In this document: piece by piece, positions 1 through 12,590 of the stretch | Numbering within the stretch: the stretch's first letter is position 1 | Layout of the letters: each line of letters opens with the position of its first letter | DNA from: Whalleya microplaca | Lineage: Eukaryota > Ascomycota > Sordariomycetes > Xylariales > Xylariaceae | DNA: 64,000 bases | Reading direction: 5' to 3' | NCBI GenBank assembly: GCA_022497155.1 | Contig: MU385747.1 | Coordinates: 372,001 to 436,000, forward strand | Made by a program: the position numbers and the translations under genes | Notes under the pieces: model-generated | What the model was told of the DNA's origin: nothing | The model's database searches: none | Seen by the model: the letters and a program-made list of their open reading frames with translations, nothing else

Positions 1-296
1 CCTATGTGCCATAAACACGTGAGATGCACGTACAAATATCCTAGCAAATTTGCAGGATTATAGGTAACCTCTGCATCCTCGGGACATTACCCATTATACC
101 ACCAGCCCAGCCCAGCCCATCCAAATAGTGAGCAACCCGATCTGTATACTCACAGTAACAAATACCAGTAAATATATATAAACTCTTATTTCCGCAGCTT
201 TTAAGTTCAAGGGTTCAAGCCATAGATATAGCGAGTTATCAACTGCCTTTCTCTGCCTTTACTCTACATACACAACCAAGTGCTCCTTCAAGAAAG
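1..296. other. 5' flank of the DUF6601-type gene
   Basis: No gene is visible here. The stretch lies directly upstream of the ATG at 297. A pyrimidine-rich run around 241-290 is consistent with a fungal core promoter and 5' UTR, but no defined motif can be assigned. Confidence 0.5.
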
Positions 297-1209
297 ATGG
301 ATCAGTTTCTATTCCCTCGAGAGGCTGCCAAGGACTTTCAACTAGCAGATGAAGGAGATCCAATTTTAGGCGCCGAGTTATCGTGCCCCGTGTTAGACGA
401 GCTATATCCGCATCTTCACTTCGTAGCCGTCAAATCGAGCTCCCACATTGAACCCCTTCACGTCCATCTTCGGAAAGGGCGTGAGATAAGGATAACAGAA
501 GATCCTAGTCTCCATCTGGTCTGGAGCTACAGCCACATCTGGATCAAACCACTTCCTAGTTTTCTTTTGAAATCAAATATTTGGGACACCCATTTAGCAT
601 TTGGCCAAGACAAGCACAGCCAACATCGACTGTTAGCTCTAGGGTTCATTAGATCATACTCCTATCTCATACGACATAGGTCCGACTACCTAATGGCGAA
701 AGAGGCGAATCTCCTCCCATTTCTGAAAAAGGATGATAGCGAGGATGAAAGACCGGGCGAATACCTGCGTTTCAGAAACTTCCTCGAGATACTTCGAAAT
801 CTTCCGGACCACTGGCAACGTAACCGGTGGCATTTTGGTCAATTTCGCCTTTCACGCCTGAACTGGGCCGTTCGAATCTTGCAGCCAACGCCGAGGAGCA
901 ATGGGATGTTGCGGAGATTATACTACGAAGAAGAGTTCCAGCAGTCCAGCCAGTTTATTCGGGATGCCGGACCCATGCTCCTCTTTGTCTTCGCGGCGCT
1001 CTCGTTAGTTCTATCGTCCATGCAGGTGACTCTGGCTGCACGGAGTGGCGGTTCGTGGGAAGCATTCGCGTCGGTAAGCGCAGGGTTTCTCGGTGGCGGT
1101 TATCATTTGGATCGTGGCAACGCTTGCGACTTTAGCCGTGATGTTAACAGTTTTGTTGGGGCTACAATTAGCTTTGTTCTTGGAAGAACGGGCTAAGATA
1201 AGTCACTGA
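297..1209 (+). pseudogene. DUF6601-type integral membrane protein, one frameshift near base 1080
   Basis: A single-exon gene of unknown function. The N-terminal half carries the pattern I associate with the fungal DUF6601 family: FPREAAKDF near residue 6, then RITEDPSLHLVWSYSHIWIK, IKPLPSFLL, ALGFIRSYSYLI and FRLSRLNWAV. A membrane segment (LLFVFAALSLVLSSMQV) begins near residue 228. The frame opened at 297 then runs to a stop at 1194-1196 through a composition-poor tail. One base further on, from about 1081, the sequence instead reads QGFSVAVIIWIVATL and on to EERAKISH, stop at 1207-1209. That gives a second hydrophobic helix where the family has one. Dropping one base near 1080 gives about 303 aa; as it stands the ORF is 299 aa with a scrambled C-terminus. 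The gap is too small for an intron. It is either a sequencing or assembly indel or a true inactivating mutation. Family assignment is from memory of its conserved blocks. Confidence 0.75.
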
Positions 1210-2831
1210 GGAGCCCCGACTTCTTCTCTCAGAAGTTCTGTGTATCAATATCTGGTGAAGTTCAGAGCCGTGACTATCAGAAATGAGCCGGTCTCCAGAC
1301 TAGAAAATAGTGAACACCTTCCCACTGCCTGCCTCATGCCTAGCTAGACCAACTCCGCCGCCGTAGCGCGGACACGTAGATCACACGTGCCTAACACAAT
1401 CAGATTATCTAGTACGCAATCCAATTGCCCACCATCTCAACTTAGGTAGATGCGCCCAACATCGAGCGAGCATAGATATCTAGTATCACCACACCTTGTA
1501 GACCTAAAACGAGAACCCTGGAATAATCCAGCAGCACTTCTCCTATTCAGGATACGTAGGCATGTACACCAAGGAGTCTGACTGCATGAACAGTACCTAA
1601 CACGGAAGTGATACTTTTTGCCCGGCCACTAACTAAACAACATTACCTCACGGGCCGACCCGTCCAACTCCCCCCTTTCCCCCCTTTTACCCTCACCCCT
1701 TATCTAGTCTGCACACACACGAGCTACTCCAGCAAAATACCGACAGCGGCTATTACAGAAAGACTATGTGGGCTGAAAGAGGCGTATTCTCCAAGTCCCC
1801 TAGCTAGTCCTAATGAAACGGAGTGAGCCCAGGTGAAAGCTCACTTTTGTCGCTCGTGGCCACAGGTCTCTATGTTGATGCCCCGGCAAGTAGACATCGA
1901 GATCTAGCTTCACTTAAGCTAGAACCAGTTTCTGCTCCATGTACATACTCGCACATTACCTTCCCCAACTACATCCATCACACCATCACACCATCACACC
2001 ATCCACCCATCCATCTATCCTTAACAAACCACATCCACACTACATCCAAACCACACCCAAACCCATACTCCCCACTCACCCACAAAATCCACACATCCCA
2101 TACAACACGTACGGCAAACACATAACACATATACTGCATGTAAGTACTCAACATAAAACCCTGTTCGTCTATGCTAACTACCCATGGGATAACAGCTACG
2201 CGCTGCTCCGTACTCTACAACCCAGTTCAAACGCGTAAAACCTGTTTACACGGCACCATACCTATCCTCACGGCCTCGCCGTACAGTACCTATCATATGC
2301 AACGCGAAGACGCGCGCTCCATTCCGGGAAACCAGATAGATGTTATCTTCCTCCTCTAATCCCACACCCAGCCGCACCCAGACACACGGGTCTGCCAAAT
2401 AGGTAGGTACCTCGTATAGGAAGGTAGGTTGGTAATGATAACACAAAAGTCCCAGCCCCAGCTGCGGTATGTTGCGGTGGCCCGCACTTTGCTTTACCAA
2501 CCTCGGCCTGTTCCTCCAAGTTCCAAGTCCGAGTCCAAGTCCAAGTCTAAGACCAAACGTTATACCATCAGTCCAGTCCGGTCCATCCAGTCCAGCCTAG
2601 GCCCGGGGGTTGTCGTTGTTCATGCCAAGTCATGTCATAGTAGGGCATTGCGCCTTCGCTTCATTTCATCTGCTCTCGTTCATTTCCTTTCCGGGGAAGA
2701 AAAAACCAACTCTCATGGTTGATTTTGATTTGTAATGCGGCGCCGCCGCTCCCCCCTAAGCATGCCCTTTATACCTCGTAATCATACTATCTATCAACCC
2801 GCTTCTCCCAGGGATATCTAGATATCTTATC
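1210..2831. other. Intergenic, low-complexity CCATCA/CCATCC tract
   Basis: This lies between two convergent genes and shows no convincing coding region. Short ORFs here are rich in His, Thr and Pro because of low-complexity DNA. The clearest structure is a CACCATCACACCATC run passing into CATCCATCC at about 1975-2025. A TCCAAGTCCAAGTCC-type repeat lies at 2515-2550. Confidence 0.6.
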
Positions 2832-5800
2832 TTATGCAAAGTAACTCTTCCACAGAACGCCTTCCAGGTCCTCGAGTTGCTCGGAGGTGAAATACTATAA
2901 ACATCGTTAGTTTGGTGCTTCTCTTCAGACTGGAAAGTCTCTTCAGACTGTTCAAAAAAAAGAAAGAAAAGGAAAGTTAGGTCCAAACACACCTTCTGAT
3001 CCACACCCCAGCTATCCTGCCTAGTCTTCTTGAACTCCGAAAGAATAACCTTCGTCGCCTTCCCCACGACTCCCGGATCGCTCGCCGCGCGCCGCGCCAG
3101 CAGCGCCAGGACCTCGGGCATCCACGCCGGCGGCGGCGTGGCGTAGGGGAACGCCTCGACGAGCGCGCCGAGCCCCAGGACCGCCGCGTGGCGCCGCACG
3201 ATCTGCTGCGTCGCGTTGACGGGGGTCTCGGTGCCGGGGGTCTTCCGCTTCGGCATCTGGTTGCGCGCCAGCTGCGCCTCGAAGCGCGCCTTGAGCGCCG
3301 TGATGATGGGGTTCCGGATCGCCGCGGGCGAGCACCGGATCATGCCCGCCAGCGTCGCGCTGGCCACCGTCCGCACCTCCAGCTGCGGGTCCGCCAGCAT
3401 GTCGCCGACCGCGTCGAAGAGCCGCTCCCGCTGCGAGGCGTCCATCAGGAACAGCCGGCGGAAGTAGATCACCTGCATGTTCACCAAGGCCCTAAGTCGC
3501 TGATGCCAGCTCGCGGCGGTCTTCCCCAGACGAATCAGCGCCGCCACAAACTGCACGTCTTCGCCCGTGCGGAAAGAAATATTCGGCAAGTGGCGGTAGA
3601 CGTGGTAAGCAAGGCGCATCAACTCCGGGTCCTCCTTCACGTCCATCATGTGTAGGAGCTGGTCAATAAACGGATCCGGGAAGAATGGAATGAGCTGAGT
3701 ACACTCCTGGGACGAGAGGGTCTGATCGATCCAGGTCAAAACGGTCTTCGACCCAGATGTGTACGAGGATGGTGTCTGTTGGCCCGGGGTGCGCTCGTGT
3801 CTCCATGTTTCGAGGCGGTCGAAGACATCTTTGATGGTAGCCGCGAACTCCTCGCTTGGCTTGTATGGTCGGATACCAATATTAGAATCTGCCTTGTTCT
3901 GGTCAAGTAGAGCGCTGACACTCTCGAAGGATTCGTGGTATCGGGTGCGGTAAATCGTAGCAATGACCCTACCAATGGATTCGCGCACTGATTTGTAAGG
4001 GTGATCGATGTGTGCCAGGAAGTCTTCCAGGATTGGTTTTTCGTGACGATAGTGCCAGCCGCAGTCACTTATTATGATATCAAGAAGCTGCACCTTGGAA
4101 GATTCCTTGAAAGCCGCATTGGAATTCATATCCAGACGGAATGAGCTGAGGCGTTCAACAAGCTCAGGGGCACGACGAGGGTCCTTCGCATCGATGATGA
4201 AGTGGAGGCAGGTGACCCAGTAGGAGTGGTTTTCGGGGGTCAGGCTGTCGGCAAAGATCTTTAGAATCATTGGCTGGGCAAAACTCCATATCTCTTCCTT
4301 AAAATCAACGGGGTCATCTCCAGAGCCAGCCATCAAAGAACCCAGGATCTCCGCGGTAGCACGATGCTGATGCTTGTCACTGCCATCCCCGTACACTTCG
4401 ATAGTCAGCTCCTTGACATCCTCAAACTTGAGCTCGGTTTGCCCGTCAATCATGAGGTCGAAGACGTGCATGAGCAGAATGACATATTGACTCCTGAACC
4501 TATCGGCACTCGAGTCTCGCGGCTCCTGCTTGAGGTAATCGAAGCACTTGGCGAGCCACTCCCTGGTTATCAACTTGCCAATCTGCTGTCTGGCCGCTCT
4601 CTCGACATCGTCGTAAGAATCAAACCTACTAGGTTTCGCCTTGAAGGCGGTAAACTTATTACCCCAAGCCAGCCAGCCGGCATAGTCCGTGTCCACAAAA
4701 TACTCCGCGTTCTCCGGGTGCTTGAAGTCATCGAGGAACTTTTCTGTGAACGCGGCATCCCCCTTGGGGACAGGAACAGTAATTTTGTTAAAATCCCGCT
4801 CCTTCTCCTCGAGATAATCGCGATAGCTATGTCCGTATACGGCACGCTGATCGATGGCGGTGAAGACACTCGAGAAGGCCGTGAGATAGTTGGTTCTTAA
4901 GCCCGGGTGAGGATCATTGGTGCCTTTGGCAACTAGCTCGATAAATTCCGGGGGCGCAATGCTGTCAAAGCGTAAGCAGAGGTTTGTCGCAAAGATAGCA
5001 CAACGACTAGATATCTTCCAGTGCGATTCCTTCGCCAATTCTGTGAGCTCCAAGCCTAACGCTGCTTTCTTCTTCTCGACCTTCGCCCTTCGCTCGACGA
5101 TGAACTTGTGTCTTTCCTCAATAGCCCTGGAGCAGTCCTCAGTTGGCTTGATCAAGTCAACAAGCCGCTCATCCGACAAAACCATCAGTTCGAATCGTTT
5201 GCCAAACTCGATCAGCGGATAGAGGGCAGTAGCCCCTAAATTGTGGATCGTCGTCTTGTCCACCGCAGCCGTTCTAATGTAAAGACGCATTAAGTCGGGT
5301 GCAAACCTCCAATCTTTCATCAGAGTTCTCAGGAGACTTGTAAACAACAGAGTATACATAGCACCTTTAATGCGGTCGTGGTCCGTCTCGTCGAGGGCTT
5401 TTCGGAATCGTTCAAGGAGAACGGGAATGACCAGCGGACGACCACCAATCAAAACTTTGAGTGATGCATCTTGGGCACTCTGGGCTATCCGTCGCACGTC
5501 TGCGTACAAAGAGACACAAGAATCTGCCAGATCAAGGAGCAAGCGCTTATCAAGCTCACTCTTTTTTCTGACCGAGGCATTGTGCTTCACTCGCTGCAAT
5601 TGGTACGCATCTGCGCGCTTGATGAGGAGAGGCCGAGGGTACGGCTTTCGAAGCCCGCTGATCTTGAAAGGGGCGATATCCGCTCTGTAGAGTCGAGTAA
5701 GGCGGTCAAGCGGGTGTGCCGACCGCTCAAACCCAACATCCGTGATCCAGGTCCGGTAGGTGTTATACAACGACGTAAAGCAGGCAACGTCATCTTCTTG

Positions 5801-8800
5801 GTGTGCATTGAGGAAAGAATGCGTTCGGGAAAGTAATCGACCTATTTCCTCCCGAAGGCCATGAATCCGACGGTAGTCCTGTTCACTGGGATTGAGTAGA
5901 TAACCACTTTGATACTTAAACTGTGGCTTCGTCTCATCATCTTCGCCCACCTCGGCAAGTGGGTTGTTTTCATCATCGTCTTCGTTGTCATCGTCACCCA
6001 TTGCCTCGTCACCGTCATGGTCAACGTCTCCGTTCCCATTGACATGGCCGTTCGGCTCGCCAGACGCACGCTTCGGATCAAATAGAGTCGCAATACCGGA
6101 GATGACTAGTCGCAATTGGCTCAATTGACGAGATACCTCGTCAGACCATTCCTTGTTCTTTCCTTTTCGACTAACGGGTGGGTTATCGCTCATAAAAGAT
6201 TCCAGCCTCCGCATGGCTCCTCCGGCTTGTGACTCGAATAGCTCGACTGCAAATTTGATCTCTTCCTTCAAGGGCCGGTGCCATCGAATGGTCAAGTCGT
6301 CCGGCATTGTTGTTTGGCCCCAATCCTCAACGTCCAGTCCACGTTCCATGACTTTCGGCTCGTACAGCGAGGTATCTATAGGGTAAGTGTGTGTAAGGTT
6401 GAGCAACAGATGATGGATATAATTGCTGATATGGATAGTCGGGAGGCCCCTGCACTTTTCTTGCATGTATTCTGCAACAGCGAAAAGCTCTTTCTGATAC
6501 TTAAGCACCTCGCTACCAACATGGACAACACACATACTCAATATGCTCACGTGCCATACCAGTGCTCTGTCGCGTGGAAGAACTTCAGTGCCACTGCTGC
6601 GATCAGATGCGGCACCGTTATAGTCAATTTCACTGCGGATATTGGCAATAAGCATGGGAATGAACACCTTGAGCGTCTTCTCGGGGTTCACTTTGCAAAG
6701 CGCGTTGCAGATCCAAGCCATAGCGTCACGAGCTTGGTGAACGACGTGGCTCGATACAAAGGCTGAGAGCTTCTCCAAGGCCATATCAAAGAGCTCAGGT
6801 GATAGCGAAGCAAACATCGGGGTAAGCGCGGCCGGCAAAGTGTTAATGACATTATCCTCAGGGGACCCTGAGCGCAAGTGTGACGAATCTGGAAGATTTT
6901 CCAGTAAGGTAAAGACCTTCCCCAATAGGGCAAGAACGAATTCACTGAAGCCCGCGGTCGAAGAACGAACGATGTTTGCTTCATCTTCGTCGGTCAGTTC
7001 GTTCTTGTAGTCGATCTTAACGTCTTGACCCCCGCGCTCCATGCGTTCCATCTCGCCCTGTACCCAGCCCATAGCAAGACTGGTATCGTGGATGTTATCA
7101 CTTTCTCTTGTCAGGTTCACGAAGGGAATGCTATACGCTACACTCTGGATAAAGTTCAGTGTATACTGGGTCTTGTTCAGATCATTAGCATCGATACCAG
7201 GTAAAGCTAATGCTAATAAAGCAGTGATATGGCACCTGAAGCCTTTCTGGCGCGACATCATGTTCGCGATCATGTTTAAACCACAGAGACTAGACGTAGT
7301 CCTATGGACTTCGACTAGGCCCTGCAAGCTTGGATAGAACCTCTGAAGCGCACCAGGGAGCATCAGATCAGGCTCAAGGTAGGTCAGGTTCTGCAGGGCA
7401 TTGAAGTACAAGCTGGTGATGCTAGAGCTCTTGCCAAAAAGCCCCATGAACGTGACCTCCCGTAGGCTCAAGACGAATCGCCGCTTGAGGGCCTCATTGA
7501 TCTTTCGTTCGACAGGGGTATCCTGCTCATCAGTCTGCTCCTTGTTCCAACGCGACACAAACAGCTCCGAGAGATAATAGGTTAGTTGGGCAAGCATTTT
7601 AGTCCAAGACCCTTGGTTTGATGGATGGAAAAAAGTATCGACCGATTCCATAAGGCCTTCCAAACTGGCAAGGATCGAACTGTCCTTATCCAAAGAGAGG
7701 GGTGACAGAGAGGAAACAATCCACCGCGCAATGATATAGGAGATGGGATGCTTCTTCCTGTCTTTTTCAAGGAACATACCCAGCCCGGCGGAGTAATCGA
7801 GCGAGGTTATGTAAGGCGAGTTCGCTTGTCCCACGGGAATCTCCGTCAAACGAAGGATGGAAGTGAAGACAAGATCGGACTGCTCTCGCGTGAAGATGCC
7901 ATGCTCAGTAAAGGGCACGTGCCGGCAAACCAGATAGTCTCTGGCGAGCCTGGAGAAGATGTCGATAAAAGCATTATCGACAACTTTAGACCTGTTCATC
8001 AGGGACCAGAGATGGAAAAAGGTAGGCAGGAAGTGCGACGGCTGGGACTCGGCCTCCGTAGCAGGAGCTGGGGCAGTAGGCATCAAAACGTTCAGAATGC
8101 CTATAACGATGAAGCCATTCTGAAGATCGGCAGTGCTGAAGAACGGCAGTACCTCCTCCAGCATTGCACGCCGTTCCCTGGGATCGAAGTAGGATTGCGA
8201 GTACAAGCATAGCTTCCACAGATGCTTGAGCCCCCGTCTTCTAGCCGAGTGGTGCGCAGGCGCTTCTCCGGGGAACACTAAAGCCTTGATCTCCTTCCAA
8301 AGCGGTTTCCAATCGAGTATTAAGTCATCTTCAGCTTTTAAAGCTTGCTTTCTCCTACAAGATACAGAAAATTGAACAGTTAGCATCATCAACAGCCAGC
8401 CACCACAACCAACGCTTCTAAAAAGTAAGCAAGTAAAATGTACGTACCGAACGAGAGTCACAACCATCTTAGAGAAGCGGTCCGCAGCGACATTATCTAA
8501 GCCGGGCGCCAGCGAAAGATGGAAATACATTCTGACAAGCTTGGCACGCAGCTCACGCGGCATGTCGAACTTGAGGGACAGCCAACCCTGCAGCTGGCGC
8601 GTCCAGTGCATAGCGCCAGGGGCGAAATCCTCGGCCTTGACGGCTATGTAGAGCTGCTTGAGTATGCCTTGTAGCGCACGGTCGCGTTCGGACTCCTCCT
8701 CGACCGGGTAGGGCAGTAATTTGAAATAGGCGAAGGTCCGCGGTCGGTAACGTCTGTTGTCGTCGCCATCGGACGAGGATGAGGGGGGCAAGCCCGGCGT

Positions 8801-8893
8801 GGTCGCGCGGGAGATGGTGTCGGCGGCCCCCAAGCTGCTCAGTATCTGTGCTTGCGAGAAGGCCGCAACGGATGGAGGATCGAGTGAATCCAT
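2832..8893 (-). CDS. BLM10: Proteasome activator BLM10 (PA200/PSME4 family)
   Basis: This is the large HEAT-repeat cap that binds the ends of the 20S proteasome core in nucleus and cytosol, helping peptide degradation and core assembly (family knowledge). Three exons: 8893-8448, 8354-2993 and 2894-2832. Introns are 8355-8447 (93 nt, phase 2) and 2895-2992 (98 nt, phase 0, with a CTAAC branch site). The start is the ATG at 8893 (MDSLDPPSVAAF); the frame open upstream has only a GTG. The spliced product is 1956 aa, close to the family's usual 1,900-2,100. Near the N-terminus it has the family block YFKLLPYPVE...GAMHWTRQLQGWL...LKFD. An acidic insert (GDDDNEDDDENN) sits mid-protein. The last exon encodes FTSEQLEDLEGVLWKSYFA. 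The C-terminal YFA matches the position of the HbYX gate-opening motif, with Phe in the Tyr place. Without the last intron the reading frame ends in unrelated residues, which supports the splice. Confidence 0.95.
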
Positions 8894-10443
8894 GGCGGAT
8901 ATTGTTGTTTGTCTGTTTGTTTGCACTGCTGCTGCTTCTTCTACTACTCGCCTCGCGGGGTCGGACGTCGAACAGATCGGATTAACAGATTAACATACAA
9001 TGGAGCCTATCGACAATTAACCAGATGCAACTCCGGTGATGGCACTCGGGACCTATCGCTTATTGATGATAGGAGAGATGGGAGACGGGGTGTGATGGTC
9101 GTTTGTGCAGCAACAAGTCGGCGCACGTTGACATGTCGCAGCTCTCAAAGCTACAATAGTTTATTATTTACTTTTGCCGGTCGCCGCAGGAGTAGAAGAA
9201 ATATGGTATGACTTGGATGATGGACCTGATGACCTAATAACCTAATAACCTGTGCTGGACGGGATAGTTATGACACAGGAAGCACAGCTGATCCTGTTTT
9301 GCGTGGCGAGATGTCGCGAAGAGTGGGAAGTAAGTGGTGAAGATGTAATCTGCAGCGAAAAGCTCCAACCCTTCCAACGAATGAATTGCTGTTGGTCGAA
9401 GCTCAGGTCAGTCAGTTGGTGCCCTCGTGCTAGTAGTGCCCCGGCTACTGCTATGTACTGCTACATACGTACTAGGTGGTGAACAGGGGCTGATGGGGGT
9501 ATGTGAGGTATGTACCTAGGTATGTTAGGTATGTCTGTAGGTACATTACATAGTATGCACATACCTTATGTAAGTAATTGTAGGTCTAAGTACTCAACTA
9601 ACCTAGTCCTGGTGCACGTGTACATGTACGTCCGAGCTTCTCTTGCAGCAGCGGATCAAGCTGTCGAGTCAACTGCATGTACTACCTCACTGATATGTAC
9701 AGTACTGTGAGCCCGCCCGCCTATGACCTATGATGATACGCATGCAAGAGTCAGTCATTTGATACAGGTACATGTACATAGTTCAGGGTATCACAAAAGA
9801 TGAATTGCTTACCTAAGTACTTATCAACAGTTGTTCAAGTCAACTCCATTATCCTTTCCTTGGTCACTCTTTCTCTGAATGATTACATATTAGTATAACA
9901 CACTCGTCAGTCTCGTCTTTTTATTTTTGTCTTCCCAAGTAAAAACAGAAAAACAAAGAAGAATATTGGGCTTTTAAAGGGTAACAGTAGACTAGGTATA
10001 CCTAGATATGTACTAAAGTATCTATGCAGTTACACAGCTCCAATTCGCCTCATCGAACCTGGGAAAGTCGGCAAGGGTCGGGTCTCTACCATCAGATGAG
10101 ATAGTATGAATGGCTGAGATGATAACAATGTGCACTTATCGAGTCTGCACGGCAATGCAAAGAATTGCACAAGACCAGCAGATGATGCGTGAATGTGAAC
10201 AAAAAAACCACAGATTAATAAATGAAAAAAAAGAAGGATCCATTCCAATCATTTAACCTGCCTCACCAACAAAAGCAGGCTGCTGCCGGCAGACGTACAT
10301 CCATCCATAGATAATACATACTCACATACGGATTAGATAGTCTGGAATTGCGTCAGTGTATTGGTAGCCTTGCTGTATTCCCTTGGGCGTCCGGGATTCT
10401 ATTGGCATGCCTGCATACCGGGTATTTACTATAGGGGTCTGGG
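8894..10443. other. Intergenic region upstream of BLM10
   Basis: I see no supported gene. This region holds the BLM10 promoter. From 9480 to 9560 it has repeated TAGGTATGT/TAGGTA motifs of the kind scattered through this genome. Small ORFs here have no recognisable domain. Confidence 0.6.
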
Positions 10444-10464
10444 TCGTTAACGGAGCACCTGTTC
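10444..10464 (+). repeat. Left terminal inverted repeat of the AT-rich island
   Basis: A 21-bp sequence beginning TCGTTAACGGAGC and ending CCTGTTC. It is the exact reverse complement of 16975-16995. The match stops immediately on both sides. Confidence 0.8.
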
Positions 10465-12167
10465 ATGCATGGCACAGGGCAGATTTTGACCTTTGCGTAA
10501 TGTACTGGCTACTTCGCTGCTCCACCAATTTTGTACGGTAATTAAAAGCCGGAAGCCCCGATTGGCTAGGTAATCGCCTTTCCGCGCTTATATTTACTAG
10601 TATAACTAGAAATAATACTATTTATATAACATAATTTAAACGCGAACTTAATATAGGAATATTTAAGGCAGTTAAGCTACTTAATTATTTCTTACTTATT
10701 ATTATTAAATTAAAGCTATTAAGCTAATGAATTATATACGTAATTATATATATTATAGTAATTCGGCTATATAAATATATTATTTAACTATTAGTTTTAA
10801 TTATATATATACGCAATTATATATATATATAATAATTCGGCTATATATATTATTTAACTATTAATTTTATTATATATATATATATATAATTATATATATT
10901 AATTTATTACTTTCGCTATCGGAATTTATATATATAACTATATATATATATAATATTAAAGTAATAAAATAAAATATAAATATAATTATATACTTATTAG
11001 GCTTAAACCTATTAATTATAACCTTTTTAAACTAACTTTACTGCCGCCGCTACCACTACTATTACCACCACCATTACTATTATTACTATAGCCGCCGTCG
11101 CCGACCTTTATAACATTCCCTTTTCGGAAAATAATATTCCGCGCTCCCGTTATTATAAGCGCTAACGCTGTATAGCCTCCCGTATATACTTATAAACTTA
11201 TATTAAGTAATTAAATATATCCGGATATAACTAACTATATTATAAGCTGCTAAATAATATAAAAAACTATTTCGGCAACTTATTTATGCCTTACTTCCTG
11301 CCCCCGCTTAAGTTATAACTTTATTATAAAGTTATTAAATTTAGTCGCTAATAACCTTTTAATTATAAATCTAAAATAACCAGCTAATTCCCGCCTTTTT
11401 GCCGCCATTAGAAACCGCGCTAACCGTAAATATAACAAGCCGCTTTAATTATACCATATATTAAAAGCTTATAAAAAAACATTCTAGCTATATATATTTA
11501 AGCTTACGGCCCGGTATAACGAAATAACGCCCGATATAATAATTATATCGAAAAAAAAAGTCTTTAAGCTTTTTATATACGTAAGCCGGCCCTCCCTAAC
11601 CGTTAAACCGATATATTAAGTAATATTTATACCTATTACTACTATAACGGGCAAAAAAATACCTGCTCTTTATTAGCGTATATATATAGCCACTGGAATT
11701 TATAAAACTTAAATATAAAGCTAATAATAAACAATTATTATCTCTCGATATATTACTACTCCCGCGCCTATTATAATAATAATAAGCTAAGCATTTTTAT
11801 AAATAGCAGTAATAACAGCATTAATACTACTGCCGCTTATTATACCCTTTAATTCTGCCGGCTTAAAATTAGTGGCATATTATAAGTTTTTGTCCGAAGC
11901 CGAACGGGCCGGCGCTTGTGTTAATTTAAAAGCTCGGTTAGCCGCTTTTATAAAGGCGGAAATAAAGGCGGAAAAAAAAAAAAAAAAAAACCTGCGGCTT
12001 CGGCCGTTTAAAGAAATTTTAAATAATAAGGAAAAAAACGACGACAATAATAACGACAATATTTTAAGGAAATTACTAGCCGGGCTAGCCGAGTAAATAT
12101 AAATTTATTTTATATATAACTTATATATTCCTAATATAACATATTTTATATACGTAATTATATATAT

Positions 12168-12590
12168 AAAATCTGAAATACTTACTTTAGGTACGCAGAT
12201 TTATATATATAAATTTGAAATAATTACTTTAAATATATAGATTTATATATATAAATCTAAAATGCTTACTTTAGATATATAAATCTATATATATAAATCT
12301 AAAATACTTATTTTAAATACGTAAATCTGCGTATATAAATTTAAAATGTTTATTTTAAATGCGTAAATTTACGTATATAAATCTAAAATGCTTACTTTAA
12401 ATACGTAAATCTGCATATATAAATCTGAAATGTTTATTTTAAATACGTAAATCTATATATATAAATTTAAAATATTTATTTTAAATGCGCAAATTTATAT
12501 ATATAAATTTAAAATGTTTATTTTAAATACGTAAATTTATATATATAAATTTAAAATACTTACTTTAAGTACGTAAGTTATATATATATA
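12168..12590. repeat. 42-bp minisatellite, about 10 copies
   Basis: A tandem array inside the AT-rich island. The core AAATCTAAAATGCTTACTTT and variants recur ten times with a period of about 42 bp, from 12168 to the last copy at 12547. Units differ mainly by C/T and G/A changes, as expected if RIP acted on the duplicated units. Each unit contains a partly palindromic AAATTTATATATATAAATTT-like segment. Confidence 0.8.

Noticed and set aside
1071..1083. GTAAGCGCAG as an intron
   Set aside because: Ten nucleotides is far below the minimum for spliceosomal introns; a one-base indel explains the frame change.
3021..3335. Minus-strand ORF of 104 codons, rich in Ala and Arg
   Set aside because: It is a shadow frame of the GC-rich 3' part of BLM10; the composition is produced by the true frame's codon bias.
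4364..4900. Antisense ORF of 178 codons inside BLM10
   Set aside because: It has no domain, lies wholly within a conserved coding exon and is explained by antisense codon structure.
11872..12096. 74-codon ORF in the AT-rich island, Lys/Asn/Ala-rich
   Set aside because: It sits in a less decayed patch, but it holds a poly-A-derived Lys run, matches nothing I know and has no neighbours; at most it is a fragment of a transposon gene.
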